The position numbers and the translations under genes were made by a program. From Natrarchaeobius chitinivorans (GTDB lineage Archaea > Halobacteriota > Halobacteria > Halobacteriales > Natrialbaceae), in NCBI RefSeq assembly GCF_003841505.1, contig NZ_REGA01000018.1:31677-95676 (forward strand): a stretch of 64,000 nucleotides of DNA, written 5' to 3'. The notes beneath the pieces are model-generated. The model had not been told where the DNA came from, made no database searches, and was given only the letters and a program-made list of their open reading frames with translations. Below are positions 1 through 9,579 of the stretch, in pieces (within the stretch, counting starts at the first letter, position 1; each line of letters starts with the position of its first letter).

Positions 1-1546
1 AGAGGGCGTGTCGTTGCCCCTTCCAGCGCTCTTCGAACAGTTCGTCGAGGGCCCTCCGAACCGTCACCTCGTCGTAGTCGGGATGGAGTTCGTTCGCCAT
101 CGGCCCACAGCAGAAGCCGCCCTGGCAGTTACCCATCGAGGCTCGCGTGCGGATCCGAACCGCGTTCAGGTCCGACCCGGACTGTGCGATCGCGTCTCGC
201 ACCTCGGCCCGCGTCACGCCCTCGCAGGGGCAGATCACCGGGTTCGGCTCGTCCGTCTCGAGGACCGCCCGCGAGCGACTGCCGAGTCGCTGTTTGCTCC
301 GGCGGGCGATCGGCGACCGCAGGCCGAAGTCGTCCATCCCGTCCTCGAGTCGCTCGAGGTTCTCGCTGCCCGGAAGCGGCTCCTCGGCGGTGGGACAGGC
401 AGCGCGGACGCCGAGTTTCCCGCAGACGAAATCCGAGATCTCCTCGGCCATCGCCCTGTAGGTGGTGAACTTGCCGCCGACGATGCTGACCAGCCCGGAG
501 ACGCCGTCGCGCTCGTCGTGATCGAGCAAGAAGAAATCGCGCGTGATGTCCGTCGGATCCGCGGTCCCTCTCTCCGGCGGTTCGTACAGCGGCCGGACGC
601 CCCAGAACGACCGGAGCGTCCGCGCCTCCGAGAGGATCGGCACGAGTTCGGAAAGCGTATCGATCATCGTGTCGACCTCCCACTCCGCTTCCGGGTAGTC
701 GTCGGGATCCGTGACCTCCTCGTCGGTCGTCCCGAGGATGGCGGTCGTCTCGTGGGGGACGATGATGTCCGCGTCGCCTTTCGGCCGACAGCGGTTGATG
801 ACGGTGTCCACCTGCCTGACGTTCATGATCGTCATGACGCCCTTCGACGGACGCACCTCGACCTCGAGGTCCGCCATCGCGGCGATCTGGCCGGCCCACG
901 CGCCGGTCGCGTTGACGACGTACTCGGCGGTGATCTCCTCGGTGCTCCCCGAAGTCCCGTGGTTTCGTCGGCCGGGGCCCGAGTCGTGGCGGACTCGCAC
1001 GCCGTAGACGTCCGCGCCCTCGCGTAAGAGGTCGACCACCTCCGCGTGCGTTTCGATTCGCGCGCCGTGGGCCTCCGCGTCGAGTGCATTCGCGACACAG
1101 AGGCGAAACGGGTCGACCGCGCCGTCGGGTACCTCGATCGCGCGCGAGACGTCTTCGGCGAGATAGGGTTCTCTCTCGCGGGCCTCCCGGCCGGAAAGTG
1201 CGCGTGCCGGGATTCCACACTCGCGACAGCCCTCGAGTTTCTCCCGGAAGTACGAGTCCGAATCCTCCGGCCGTTTTACGAACAGCCCGCCGGTCATCTC
1301 GACGCAGTGGCCTGCGATGTTCCGAAGGATTTCGTTCTCCTCGATGCACTCGGTGGCGCTCTCCCGATCGGAGACCGCATACCGGCCCCCGCTGTGCAAG
1401 AGACCGTGCATCCGACCGGTCGTGCCGTCGGTGAGGTTATACCGCTCGACGAGGGTAACCTCGAGGCCGCGCATCGCCAGATCACGGGCGATACCACAGC
1501 CGGTCGAACCGCCGCCGAGAACGAGGACGTCTGTCTCCGTTGCCAT
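1..1546 (-). CDS. glpA: Anaerobic glycerol-3-phosphate dehydrogenase subunit A (3' end cut by window edge)
   Basis: The FAD subunit of the membrane-linked GlpABC complex oxidises glycerol 3-phosphate to dihydroxyacetone phosphate. The frame is open from an ATG at 1546 to the window edge: 515 codons and no stop, so the gene is partial and its last residues lie outside. The N-terminus has the dinucleotide-binding motif [10 protein letters not shown] followed by the RDLAMRG helix. Near residues 439-479 lies a BFD-like [2Fe-2S] module ([11 protein letters not shown], then MGNCQGGFC), which separates GlpA from bacterial GlpD. It is divergent from glpK, as in other haloarchaeal glycerol loci; glpB and glpC would be expected just beyond the left edge. 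A TATA-like stretch near 1578-1586 would place the transcript start about 10 nt before the ATG. Confidence 0.93.
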   Translation of the reverse strand, partial: MATETDVLVLGGGSTGCGIARDLAMRGLEVTLVERYNLTDGTTGRMHGLLHSGGRYAVSDRESATECIEENEILRNIAGHCVEMTGGLFVKRPEDSDSYFREKLEGCRECGIPARALSGREAREREPYLAEDVSRAIEVPDGAVDPFRLCVANALDAEAHGARIETHAEVVDLLREGADVYGVRVRHDSGPGRRNHGTSGSTEEITAEYVVNATGAWAGQIAAMADLEVEVRPSKGVMTIMNVRQVDTVINRCRPKGDADIIVPHETTAILGTTDEEVTDPDDYPEAEWEVDTMIDTLSELVPILSEARTLRSFWGVRPLYEPPERGTADPTDITRDFFLLDHDERDGVSGLVSIVGGKFTTYRAMAEEISDFVCGKLGVRAACPTAEEPLPGSENLERLEDGMDDFGLRSPIARRSKQRLGSRSRAVLETDEPNPVICPCEGVTRAEVRDAIAQSGSDLNAVRIRTRASMGNCQGGFCCGPMANELHPDYDEVTVRRALDELFEERWKGQRHAL

Positions 1547-1836
1547 TCCGTTGGCACAATCAGGACGCCCCGACGCTTTATTTTATCGGTGATACGGCAC
1601 CACTCATAACGAATATTGTATGAACAGCTGGGGTACTGATCCGATATCGGCGCTGCAGGCAGTCGTTACGGTTCAGCCTGGCGCTCTGGATCGGTGTCGC
1701 TGTACCAGAGTCGCGTCTCCGCCGGCAGGCGACGGACGCGACCATACCAACGTTTATGCTTGTCGTCCATGTCATTTACCAGCAGTATGGTGTCGGCAGT
1801 AAAACTGACCGTGGCTCGTCGAACGGGTGGGCGTCG

Positions 1837-3375
1837 GTGACCGGCGACGGCTACGTCGGCGCGGTCGATCAGGGAACGACCGGAACGCGGTTCATCGTGT
1901 TCGACCACGACGGGAGCGTCGTCTCGAGCGCCTACGAACGACACGAACAGCGCTATCCGGAAGCCGGCTGGGTCGAACACGATCCGGTCGAAATCTGGGA
2001 GAACACGAAGACGGTCATCACGCGGGCGCTCGGCCGCGCGGACGTCGGCCCGGAACGGCTCGAGGCCATCGGTGTGACCAACCAGCGGGAAACGACGGTG
2101 CTGTGGGACGCCGAGTCCGGAACGCCGATCTACGACGCCATCGTCTGGCAGGACCGCCGGACGACAGACCGCATCGAGACACTCGAGAGGAACGGCTCGA
2201 CCGAGACGATCCGGGAGAAAACCGGCCTCGAGCCCGACGCCTACTTCTCCGCGACGAAAGCCGAGTGGCTGCTCGAGGAGGCCGATCCGATCAAGATGGA
2301 ACGCGCCCGGCCGGCGGACGTCCGCGACCGTGCGAAAGCGGGCGAGATCCTGTTCGGGACGATCGACAGCTGGCTGATCTACAATCTCACTGGCGAGCAC
2401 GTCACCGACGTCACGAACGCCTCGCGGACGATGCTCTACAACGTCCACGATCTCGAGTGGGACGACGACCTCCTCGCGGAGTTTTCGATCCCCGAAGCGA
2501 TCCTCCCCGACGTCCGCCCCTCGAGCGACGAGGCGACGTACGGGACGACCGATCCCGACGGCTTCCTCGGAGCAGAGGTGCCGGTTTCCGGCGCGCTCGG
2601 CGACCAGCAGGCGGCCCTGTTCGGCCAGACCTGTTTCGATCCCGGCGACGCGAAAAACACCTACGGGACGGGGTCGTTTTTCCTGATGAACACCGGCGAG
2701 GAGGCCGTCGAGAGCGACCACGGCCTGCTCACGACGATCGGCTACCAGCGCTCCGGCGAGGACGTCCAGTACGCCCTCGAGGGATCGATCTTCGCCACCG
2801 GCGCGGCCATCGAGTGGCTCGAGGACGTCTCGCTGATCGACGATCCCGCCGAGACCGCAGAACTCGCCCGCAGCGTCGATTCGACCGACGGCGTCTACGT
2901 CGTGCCGGCGTTTACCGGCCTCGGCGCGCCCCACTGGGACCAGCGTGCGCGCGGAACGATCGTCGGAATGACCCGTGGAACCCGCCGGGAACACGTCGTC
3001 CGCGCGACCCTCGAGTCGATCGCCTACCAGACCCGCGACGTCGCCGAGGCGATGGAAGCCGACTCGGGAATCGAGATGACGAGCCTGAAAGTCGACGGCG
3101 GCGCCGTCAAGAACAACTTCCTCTGTCAGCTCCAGTCGGACGTCATCGGCTCGCGGATCGTCCGCCCGGTCGTCGACGAGACCACCGCCCTCGGCGCGGC
3201 CTACGCCGCCGGCCTCGCCGTCGGCTACTGGGCCGACCTCGAGGCGTTGTGCAGCAACTGGCGGGTCGACCGCGAGTTCGAGCCCGAAATGGACGAGGCC
3301 GTCGCGGACGAGCGCCACGAGCGCTGGATCCAGGCCGTCGAGCGATCGCGCGACTGGGCTCGAGACGATCGGTAA
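1837..3375 (+). CDS. glpK: Glycerol kinase
   Basis: FGGY-family kinase that phosphorylates glycerol with ATP and feeds the divergent GlpABC complex. The 512-residue product has the N-terminal phosphate loop (AVDQGTTGTRF), the substrate segment WVEHDPVEIW, the middle motif YGTGSFFLMNTG and the C-terminal KVDGGAVKNNFLCQ region, at the family's usual length. I chose GTG 1837 because the protein aligns with family N-termini from the residues just before YVGAVDQG. The frame runs up to an ATG at 1756, but that ATG lies inside a TATA-like TTTATG (1754-1759) and would add about 27 unrelated residues. The stop codon lies inside the first unit of a 22-bp tandem repeat. Confidence 0.95.
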   Translation: MTGDGYVGAVDQGTTGTRFIVFDHDGSVVSSAYERHEQRYPEAGWVEHDPVEIWENTKTVITRALGRADVGPERLEAIGVTNQRETTVLWDAESGTPIYDAIVWQDRRTTDRIETLERNGSTETIREKTGLEPDAYFSATKAEWLLEEADPIKMERARPADVRDRAKAGEILFGTIDSWLIYNLTGEHVTDVTNASRTMLYNVHDLEWDDDLLAEFSIPEAILPDVRPSSDEATYGTTDPDGFLGAEVPVSGALGDQQAALFGQTCFDPGDAKNTYGTGSFFLMNTGEEAVESDHGLLTTIGYQRSGEDVQYALEGSIFATGAAIEWLEDVSLIDDPAETAELARSVDSTDGVYVVPAFTGLGAPHWDQRARGTIVGMTRGTRREHVVRATLESIAYQTRDVAEAMEADSGIEMTSLKVDGGAVKNNFLCQLQSDVIGSRIVRPVVDETTALGAAYAAGLAVGYWADLEALCSNWRVDREFEPEMDEAVADERHERWIQAVERSRDWARDDR

Positions 3376-3476
3376 TCGCACACCACACGATCGATAGACG
3401 CACATCACACGATCGGTAATCGCACACCACACGATCGATAGACGCACATCACACGATCGGTAGACACACACCACGC
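3367..3476. repeat. 22-bp tandem array, 5 units, at the glpK stop codon
   Basis: Five consecutive 22-bp units begin at 3367, 3389, 3411, 3433 and 3455. Each starts with GATCG followed by G/A and T and ends in a CAC-rich half. Units 1 and 3 are identical, units 2 and 4 are identical, and unit 5 is a hybrid, so the array also has a 44-bp higher-order period. The glpK TAA lies within unit 1, and the array fills the gap between glpK and the convergent flavoprotein gene. The units abut with no spacers, which excludes a CRISPR. Confidence 0.95.
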
Positions 3477-3539
3477 GAACGGATGCGAACTCCGAGTGTT
3501 CGACTCGAGCGGATCGGTCGTCGGCCGCCAGCGGCTTTC

Positions 3540-4955
3540 TCACCGAATCGATCCGGAGAGGACCTTCGCGGCGACGAGGACCGGATCCCAGGTGGTGTTA
3601 AACGGCGGGGCGTACGCGAGGTCGTAGTTCTCGAGGTCGAACACCGTCGCTCCTTCCTCGAGCGCGGCGACGACGGCGTGGCTGCGGTGGACCGCGCCTT
3701 CGCCGTACTCGCTGACCAGACTCGCGCCGAGCAGTCGCCCGGACCCGCGGTCGGCCGTCATCGTGACCGTGACCGACCCGCCGGCGGGATAGTACCCGGC
3801 GCGGGATTTCGCCGTGATCGTCTCGGTGACCGGATCGAACCCCGCATCGCGTGCGACCTCGTGATCCAGCACGCCGGTTCGAGCGGCCTCGACGTCGAAC
3901 GCTTTGATAGCCGCGGTTCCGGCGACGTCGCCGCCTTCGGTTGGCCGTCCGGCGACGGTCTGGCCGACCGCACGCCCGTGACGATTGGCCGTCAGCGCGA
4001 GCGGGACGTACGTCGGCTCCCCCGTGACGACGTGAACCGCTTCGGCGCAGTCTCCCGCCGCGTAGACGTCGGGAACGTTCGTCTCCCGGTAGGCGTCGGT
4101 CGCGATGGCACCCGTCGAGCCGAGATCGATTCCGGCGTCTTCGGCGAGGTCCGTCCGGGGACGAACGCCGGTCCCGAGCAAGACCATGTCGACCGGGATG
4201 CTGTCTTCGGCCGTGAGGACCGCGTCGACCTCGTCCGCTCCCGACAGCTCCCGGACGTCGGCCTCGAGGTGCAAGACGACGTCGCGATCGCGGAGGTGCT
4301 CGGCGACCTCCTCGCTCGTCTCGTCGCTGAACCCCTTCAACACGCGCTCGCCCCGCTGAAAGAGGTTCACTTCGAACCCGTTTGCCGCGAGCGCCTCGGC
4401 CATCTCGATCCCGACGTAGCCGCCGCCGACGACCGCCACCGGGCCGGTACAGTCCTCGAGGTACCGACAGGCTGGGCCTCGATCGGGCTGCTGGAGGGAC
4501 TCCCCGTCGCGGGCTCGAGCGACGTACTCCCGGAGTTCCTTCCCGTCGCTCATCGACCCGAGCGTGTAGACTCCCGCCAGATCGGTTCCCTCGATCGGCG
4601 GGGCCACCGCCTGCGCGCCCGTCGCGACGAGGAGGTGGTCGTAGGACTGAATCACGTCGTCACCGTCGTGCTCGGCGAGGACCTCCCTGCGGTCGGGATC
4701 GATCCCGACGACTTCGTGGCCCGTCCGAAGGTCGATATCGCGTTCGTCGCGAAACTCCTCGGGGGTGACCGAGACGAGCGACTCGAGCGACTGGATCTCG
4801 CCTTTGACGTAGTAGGGGAGCCCGCACGCGCCGTAGGAGACCCACTCCCCTTTCTCGAAGACGACCACCTCGAGGTCCGGATCGTCGCGTTTCGCCTTGC
4901 TCGCGGCGGACATCCCCGCCGCGTCGCCACCGACGACGACGAACGTCTCGTTCAT
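3540..4955 (-). CDS. CoA-disulfide-reductase-like FAD/NAD(P) oxidoreductase
   Basis: 471-residue flavoprotein of the pyridine nucleotide-disulfide reductase class. It has an N-terminal FAD loop (VVVGGDAAGMSAA), a second NAD(P) loop (VAVVGGGYVGIEMAEAL) near residues 175-190 and an FAD-ribityl motif (VYAAGDCAEAV) near residue 290. The single redox Cys44 in SYGACGLPYYV sits where CoA-disulfide reductases and NADH oxidases carry theirs, while the CxxxxC pair of classical disulfide reductases is absent. ATG 4955 is chosen because the FAD loop must lie near the N-terminus; the frame stays open further upstream. It is convergent with glpK and divergent from the phosphatase gene. The substrate (CoA disulfide, a low-molecular-weight thiol or NADH oxidation) cannot be told from sequence. 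Confidence 0.88.
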   Translation of the reverse strand: MNETFVVVGGDAAGMSAASKAKRDDPDLEVVVFEKGEWVSYGACGLPYYVKGEIQSLESLVSVTPEEFRDERDIDLRTGHEVVGIDPDRREVLAEHDGDDVIQSYDHLLVATGAQAVAPPIEGTDLAGVYTLGSMSDGKELREYVARARDGESLQQPDRGPACRYLEDCTGPVAVVGGGYVGIEMAEALAANGFEVNLFQRGERVLKGFSDETSEEVAEHLRDRDVVLHLEADVRELSGADEVDAVLTAEDSIPVDMVLLGTGVRPRTDLAEDAGIDLGSTGAIATDAYRETNVPDVYAAGDCAEAVHVVTGEPTYVPLALTANRHGRAVGQTVAGRPTEGGDVAGTAAIKAFDVEAARTGVLDHEVARDAGFDPVTETITAKSRAGYYPAGGSVTVTMTADRGSGRLLGASLVSEYGEGAVHRSHAVVAALEEGATVFDLENYDLAYAPPFNTTWDPVLVAAKVLSGSIR

Positions 4956-5059
4956 GATTCGATCGATACGGTGTCCGCCGTCGTTATACTGTCGGACAGC
5001 AGCAGTGGTACTGTCGCTGGATCCGACCGCTTTAGGTCGCCGATCACCGTGATAAGGTA

Positions 5060-5746
5060 ATGACAGCCGATCCGCCGCTCGTTCTCGACATCGACGGAAC
5101 GTTGACCCGCCCCGACGGCTGGGGCATCGACCCCCGCGTCTTCGATCCCATCCGGGAGTGGGAGGCCCCGGTCGTCCTCGCCACCGGGAAGGCGTTTCCC
5201 TACCCCATCGCACTCTGTCACTTCGCCGGCGTGCCGGAACTCGTCGTCGCCGAAAACGGCGGCGTCGTCTACACCGGCGACGACGTCTTCTTCACCGCCG
5301 ACAGGGAAGCGCCACAGGCCGTCGTCGACGCCTACCGCGCCGCCGGCTACTCGACTGGCTGGGGCGAGGAAGACACCGTCAACCGCTGGCGCGAGACGGA
5401 GGTCGCGATCAGCCGAGAACAGCCGGTCGAGCCGCTTCGCGAGATCGCCGCCGACTACGGCCTCGAGGTGATCGACACCGGCTACGCCTACCACGTCAAG
5501 GACCCGACGCCGACCAAAGGCGACGGCGTCGAGTACGTCGCCGATCACGTCGGATTCGACCTCGCCGATGCCGTCGCCGTCGGCGACTCGATCAACGACG
5601 TCTCGACGTTTTCGGTCGTCGGCCGGAGTTTCGCCGTCGCCAACGCCGACGACGAGGCCAAAGCCGCCGCAGACGAGGTACTCGAGCGACCCCACTTCGA
5701 CGGCACGCTGTCGGTCATGGAGCGGGTGTCGGACCGCGACGCGTAA
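5060..5746 (+). CDS. pgp: Phosphoglycolate phosphatase, archaeal HAD type
   Basis: 228-residue HAD hydrolase predicted to cleave 2-phosphoglycolate to glycolate. Motif I is LDIDGTLT near residue 9, followed by a Cof-type cap with the conserved VVAENGG segment near residue 68. The C-terminal motif (PTPTKGDGVEYV, then AVGDSINDVSTF) supplies the Lys and the GDSxND metal site. Length and architecture match the archaeal phosphoglycolate phosphatase family rather than sucrose-phosphate or Cof phosphatases. A CTTTAG box near 5028-5033 fits a leaderless start at the ATG. The gene is divergent from the flavoprotein, with a gap of about 100 bp. Confidence 0.9.
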   Translation: MTADPPLVLDIDGTLTRPDGWGIDPRVFDPIREWEAPVVLATGKAFPYPIALCHFAGVPELVVAENGGVVYTGDDVFFTADREAPQAVVDAYRAAGYSTGWGEEDTVNRWRETEVAISREQPVEPLREIAADYGLEVIDTGYAYHVKDPTPTKGDGVEYVADHVGFDLADAVAVGDSINDVSTFSVVGRSFAVANADDEAKAAADEVLERPHFDGTLSVMERVSDRDA

Positions 5747-5819
5747 CAGGCCTCCCTTCATCGAGACGACTGCCGGGTGCTCGCAGAACGCTTTTCTCCC
5801 GCCGCACGAAGGAGTAGCT

Positions 5820-6164
5820 ATGGCAGTCGTGACCGCTCCCGCTATCGCCGCGTTCGGAGTCCTCGCGACGATCGCGATCTTCGTCTTCGTTCGCCGGGAC
5901 GCGGTCCGGCGGGACGTCACGCGGCCGAACTCGTGGGCCGCCGTGGCGGCGGTACCGTTTCTCGTCGGCGTCTCGCTGCACCTGTTCGCGACCGTTCCAA
6001 CGACGGGCGTCATCATGACCGCGAATACCGGGCTCGTCCTCTACACGTTCGAACGGGAGATCGCGGCCGAGGACGACGATCCGGCCGAACCGGGACGCCT
6101 TCCACACGACCCCGTCCGCTCGTCGTCGGATTCGACTCGAGGGCCCGAGTCAGACGAGGAGTAG
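5820..6164 (+). CDS. Small haloarchaeal membrane protein
   Basis: 114-residue protein with about three hydrophobic segments (roughly residues 4-23, 41-60 and 62-78) and an acidic, Ser-rich hydrophilic C-terminal tail. I do not recognise a named family. The ATG at 5820 is preferred over the longer open frame, which overlaps the phosphatase gene and reads as basic shadow sequence. It lies 73 bp after the phosphatase and 81 bp before taw1 on the same strand; the three may be co-transcribed. No catalytic motif is visible. Confidence 0.75.
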   Translation: MAVVTAPAIAAFGVLATIAIFVFVRRDAVRRDVTRPNSWAAVAAVPFLVGVSLHLFATVPTTGVIMTANTGLVLYTFEREIAAEDDDPAEPGRLPHDPVRSSSDSTRGPESDEE

Positions 6165-6245
6165 CCAATCACGGGTCGTCACTGGATCGACGGGGGCGAC
6201 CGACACCACACGGCTTTTGTCCGCGCCTCTCGAATCGACGCCAAC

Positions 6246-7283
6246 ATGAGCAACTCCGCCGATTCCGTCGACGCTTCGGCCGGGACGGAGACGGACGCCG
6301 ACGGGGACGACAGCGACGGCGGGCCTGCCCAGGTCTCGAGTCCGGACTACCACAGCGAGAACCACACCGCGGCACAGACCTGCGGCTGGACCGCAAACGC
6401 CCTGCGCGGGGAGGGAAAGTGTTACAAGAACATCTACTACGGCATCGAGTCCCACCGGTGTATCCAGATGACGCCGGTGGTCAAGTGCAACGAACGCTGC
6501 GTCTTTTGCTGGCGCGATCACAGGGGTCACGCCTACGAGATGGACGAGGTCGAGTGGGACGATCCGGAGGCCGTCGTCGACGCGTCGATCTCGCTCCAGA
6601 AGAAGCTCCTGTCGGGCTTTGGCGGCAACGAAGAGGTCCCCCGGGACGTCTTCGAGGAGTCGATGGAGCCCCGACACGTCGCGATCAGTCTCGACGGCGA
6701 GCCGACGCTGTACCCCTACCTGCCCGAACTCATCGAGGCGTTTCACGATCGGGACATCACGACCTTCCTCGTCTCGAACGGTACCCGTCCCGACGTGCTC
6801 CGGGAGTGCGACCCCACGCAACTGTACGTCAGCGTCGACGCGCCCGAACGACACACGTTCGATCAGGTCGTCAAGCCGGTCGAAGACGGCGCCTGGGATC
6901 GGTTGCTCGAGACGATGGACGTCCTGGCCGAGAAAGACGAAACCCGGACCGTGCTCCGGACGACGCTCGTCGAGGGGGAGAACATGCACCACCCAGACTG
7001 GTACGCCGGCTTCTACCAGCAGGCCGACCCCGACTTCGTCGAGTTGAAGGCGTACATGCACGTGGGTCACTCCCGCGGACGCCTGGATCGGTCGTCGATG
7101 CCCGACCACGAGGATGTCGTCGAGTTCGCCGACGGGATCCGAACCCACATGCCCGAGTTCACGGAGCTCAAAGACGTCCCCGCCTCTCGAGTCGCCCTGC
7201 TCTCGAAGACCCGCGACACGTGGGTTCCGAAGCTGAAAAAGGACAGCGAGTTCTGGGACGCCGATCCCGTCGCGGGTGATTGA
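6246..7283 (+). CDS. taw1: tRNA 4-demethylwyosine synthase (radical SAM)
   Basis: Condenses N1-methylguanosine-37 of tRNA-Phe with pyruvate to build the tricyclic wyosine base. The radical-SAM triad is C81, C85 and C88 (KCNERCVFCW). Three upstream cysteines (C46, C59, C72) are spaced 13 and 13 residues, which reproduces the auxiliary 4Fe-4S ligand pattern of archaeal TYW1. The GEPTLYP and LVSNGTRPD segments are characteristic barrel motifs. 345 residues is the usual archaeal length; the eukaryotic flavodoxin domain is absent, as expected. An acidic Ser/Asp-rich leader of about 35 residues precedes the catalytic part, typical of haloarchaeal proteins. The stand-alone partner Taw2 is not in the window. 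Confidence 0.95.
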   Translation: MSNSADSVDASAGTETDADGDDSDGGPAQVSSPDYHSENHTAAQTCGWTANALRGEGKCYKNIYYGIESHRCIQMTPVVKCNERCVFCWRDHRGHAYEMDEVEWDDPEAVVDASISLQKKLLSGFGGNEEVPRDVFEESMEPRHVAISLDGEPTLYPYLPELIEAFHDRDITTFLVSNGTRPDVLRECDPTQLYVSVDAPERHTFDQVVKPVEDGAWDRLLETMDVLAEKDETRTVLRTTLVEGENMHHPDWYAGFYQQADPDFVELKAYMHVGHSRGRLDRSSMPDHEDVVEFADGIRTHMPEFTELKDVPASRVALLSKTRDTWVPKLKKDSEFWDADPVAGD

Positions 7284-7663
7284 CGCGATCTGCTGTACTC
7301 GAGACGCGGCCGTCGGTCGAGAGTGGCGGGAAACGGTACGATCGTTTCACCGACTACTATGACCGTTCCCGGCAACGTTCTAATCGCATCCGGCTTCACA
7401 TCGGAGCAGGGTCGGAGTACCGCGACGGCTGGTTCGTCGCGTTCGGCGCGGACGCCGGTGACGCGGTTCACCGCATCGACGGCTCCGTCGCCACCGAATG
7501 CTGATCACTCGGCGGCCACTGTCGGAGTTGCACGTATCGGTGGGTTTTTCTCGCCGTCGCCGAACGGATACAGTATCCGCCGGGATCCGGACGGCACCAT
7601 AACGATTTTGTTACGCGTTCCACATCCGGTACGCTTTTGACGGACTGTCCCGAACGACCAACT
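7284..7663. other. Intergenic stretch, no gene recognised
   Basis: 380 bp between taw1 and ribK. Open frames here (including one of about 105 codons on the plus strand) are Ser/Arg/Pro-rich and lack a family resemblance, so I treat them as chance. The segment just before 7664 contains an AT-richer CGCTTTTGAC stretch at 7632-7641, at a distance suited to a leaderless ribK transcript. Confidence 0.6.
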
Positions 7664-8371
7664 ATGTCAGTGATAGCCGAGTCCGCCGTTGGCTACGACG
7701 AACTCGCGGTTCTCAAGCTTCTCGCACTCGAGGGCGGGCTCGAAGGGGACGTCAAAATCTCGTGTTCACACCTCGCGGACCGTCTCGACGCCTCGAACCA
7801 GACCGCTTCCCGTCGCCTCCAGCGCCTCGAGAGCGCCGACCTCCTCGTCCGGGACACCGTCAGCGACGGTCAGTGGGTCGAGATCACCGACGGGGGTGAG
7901 CGAGCGCTTCACGCGGAGTACGAAGATTACCGACGGATCTTCGAGACCGGTTCGGCGGTCGACCTCGCGGGGTCCGTCACGAGCGGAATGGGCGAGGGAC
8001 GACACTACATCTCCCTTTCCGGGTACAAACGCCAGTTCGAGGATCGACTGGGCTACGAGCCGTTTCCCGGGACGTTGAACGTCGACCTGCGCGAGGAGAG
8101 CGTCCGGCGTCGGGGAGCGCTCTCGACGCTCGAGTCGATCCCGATCGACGGCTGGGAGGACGACGAGCGCACGTACGGACCGGCGATCTGTTACCCCGCG
8201 ACCGTCGAAACGGCCGGCGGCGATACGTACGAGACGGCACACATCATCGCGCCCGAACGCACCCACCACGACGAGGACCAACTCGAGGTCATCGCGCCGG
8301 AGAAACTCCGGGACGAACTCGGACTCGAGGACGGCGAGCACGTGACGATTTCGCTGGGTGAGAACCGATGA
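7664..8371 (+). CDS. ribK: CTP-dependent riboflavin kinase with N-terminal winged helix
   Basis: Archaeal riboflavin kinase that makes FMN using CTP. Residues 1-90 form a winged helix ([20 protein letters not shown] is the recognition region), which may autoregulate riboflavin genes. Residues 100-235 form the cradle-loop kinase domain, including [11 protein letters not shown] and FPGTLNVDL, where the Gly/Thr/Asn cluster contacts nucleotide and metal. ATG 7664 is chosen over an upstream in-frame start at 7637 because the family begins near the first helix. It overlaps ribB by 4 bp (ATGA), so the two are translationally coupled. Confidence 0.94.
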   Translation: MSVIAESAVGYDELAVLKLLALEGGLEGDVKISCSHLADRLDASNQTASRRLQRLESADLLVRDTVSDGQWVEITDGGERALHAEYEDYRRIFETGSAVDLAGSVTSGMGEGRHYISLSGYKRQFEDRLGYEPFPGTLNVDLREESVRRRGALSTLESIPIDGWEDDERTYGPAICYPATVETAGGDTYETAHIIAPERTHHDEDQLEVIAPEKLRDELGLEDGEHVTISLGENR

Positions 8372-9081
8372 CGGGTCATCGCGCCGAACCCCGCCGGACC
8401 GCGGATGGGGGATCGAAGCCGTCGACGCCGCTCGAGGACACTCCGTTCGAGAACGCACTCGAGTCGCTCCGAGCCGGGGATCCGGTACTCGTCCACGACG
8501 CCGCCGACCGCGAGGGAGAGACCGACCTGATCTACCACGCAGACGCGGTCACGCCCGAGGCGGTCGCGCGATTGCGAAACGACGCCGGCGGACTCGTCTG
8601 TACCGCTTTCGACCACGAGACGGCCGACGCCTTCGGGCTCCCGTTTTTATCCGAGGAGATCGATCACCCGGCGACGACCGACCACGACCTCGGCTACGAC
8701 GAACGGTCGTCGTTCTCGTTGACGGTCAACCACCGCGAGACGTACACGGGAATCACGGACAGCGATCGCTCGCGGACCATCCGGGCGCTTGCCGAGGCGG
8801 CCGCCACACCCGAACGCGTCGAGTTCGCCGAGGAGTTTCGCGCTCCCGGCCACGTTCACCTCCTGAGGGCCGCACCGGAACTGCTGGACCAGCGGGAGGG
8901 CCACACCGAACTCGCCATCGCACTCGCCGACGCGGCGGGTCTTCCACCCGCCGTCGTCGTCTGCGAGATGCTCGACGACGAAACCGGAGAGGCGCTCTCA
9001 CCGGTCGACGCCCGCGCCTACGCCAGACGCAACGGGTTCACGTACCTCGAGGGACGAGAAATCCTCTCCCGGTTGGGATAG
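8368..9081 (+). CDS. ribB: 3,4-dihydroxy-2-butanone 4-phosphate synthase
   Basis: 237-residue RibB that converts ribulose 5-phosphate to the four-carbon riboflavin precursor plus formate. The acidic metal loop [13 protein letters not shown] lies near residues 49-61. The H-Y/R-E region ([15 protein letters not shown], residues 118-132) and the PGHVHLLRA motif near residue 155 hold the metal-binding His. There is no GTP cyclohydrolase II domain, as expected for archaea. An N-terminal extension of about 25 residues is low-complexity. The ATG overlaps the ribK stop, forming a two-gene riboflavin/FMN operon. Confidence 0.95.
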   Translation: MTGHRAEPRRTADGGSKPSTPLEDTPFENALESLRAGDPVLVHDAADREGETDLIYHADAVTPEAVARLRNDAGGLVCTAFDHETADAFGLPFLSEEIDHPATTDHDLGYDERSSFSLTVNHRETYTGITDSDRSRTIRALAEAAATPERVEFAEEFRAPGHVHLLRAAPELLDQREGHTELAIALADAAGLPPAVVVCEMLDDETGEALSPVDARAYARRNGFTYLEGREILSRLG

Positions 9082-9231
9082 CGCAATCGTTGAAAATTCG
9101 CTTCTTCCCCCGTCTCCCCGATCCGGGCCCGAAAACGGCCACAGTTTTCGTAACTCCATCCAGTAGCCCGTACGAGAGACGGAACCTTCGGGTCGAATCC
9201 GCCGCCACACCGTTTCGACGCTCGCGGACTG

Positions 9232-9579
9232 TTACTTACGTCCGCGGCTGGCGAGCCGTTCGGAGTCGGAACCGCTTCGATAGACGGCATAGAGGACCAG
9301 GACGGCGATTGTGAAATCGAATCCGTGCTCGACGAGGTGATGAACCGTCATTGGAACGAGCCCGAACACCGTCCCGAGGCCGACAAACGACCGCACGGCG
9401 AGCAATCCGAGCACGACCGTAATCAGCAGATACCGCATCGATCGCCGTCGGGTGTACGCCACGACACCACACCCAAAGAGGATCGTCGTCCCAGCGGCTG
9501 CCAGCACGATGACGGTCAACAGCAGTGGTGCGAGTTGTGGATCGAGCCACCCGACCCCGAACGGACTCGTTGGGTGCAT
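9232..9579 (-). CDS. Three-TM haloarchaeal membrane protein
   Basis: 115 residues with hydrophobic segments near 17-43, 49-70 and 87-101. The sequence between the first two helices is basic (YTRRRSMRY), suggesting a cytoplasmic loop. No enzyme motif is visible. It is transcribed divergently from the two-HTH regulator at 9822; haloarchaeal genomes often pair such small membrane proteins with winged-helix regulators, so they may be functionally linked. That link is inference from arrangement only. Confidence 0.75.
   Translation of the reverse strand: MHPTSPFGVGWLDPQLAPLLLTVIVLAAAGTTILFGCGVVAYTRRRSMRYLLITVVLGLLAVRSFVGLGTVFGLVPMTVHHLVEHGFDFTIAVLVLYAVYRSGSDSERLASRGRK

Noticed and set aside
129..1349. 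406-codon minus-strand frame overlapping glpA
   Set aside because: It is in another frame of the same strand; the GlpA frame, open to the window edge, carries all family motifs.
3367..3476. CRISPR array
   Set aside because: Units are contiguous with no spacers and no cas genes are near; likewise for the arrays at 44.9, 45.9, 58.6 and 59.5 kb.
1666..3543. 625-codon open frame on the minus strand opposite glpK
   Set aside because: Its start region is a translation of the 22-bp array (YRSCDVRL repeats) and the rest is the complement of a certain glycerol kinase; no family resemblance.
3483..5060. 525-codon plus-strand frame opposite the flavoprotein
   Set aside because: Composition (Arg/Asp/Gly-rich, few aromatics) is that of a shadow; the minus strand encodes complete FAD and NAD loops.
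7323..7640. 105-codon frame between taw1 and ribK
   Set aside because: Low-complexity Ser/Thr/Pro content, no family resemblance, and it overlaps the likely ribK promoter.
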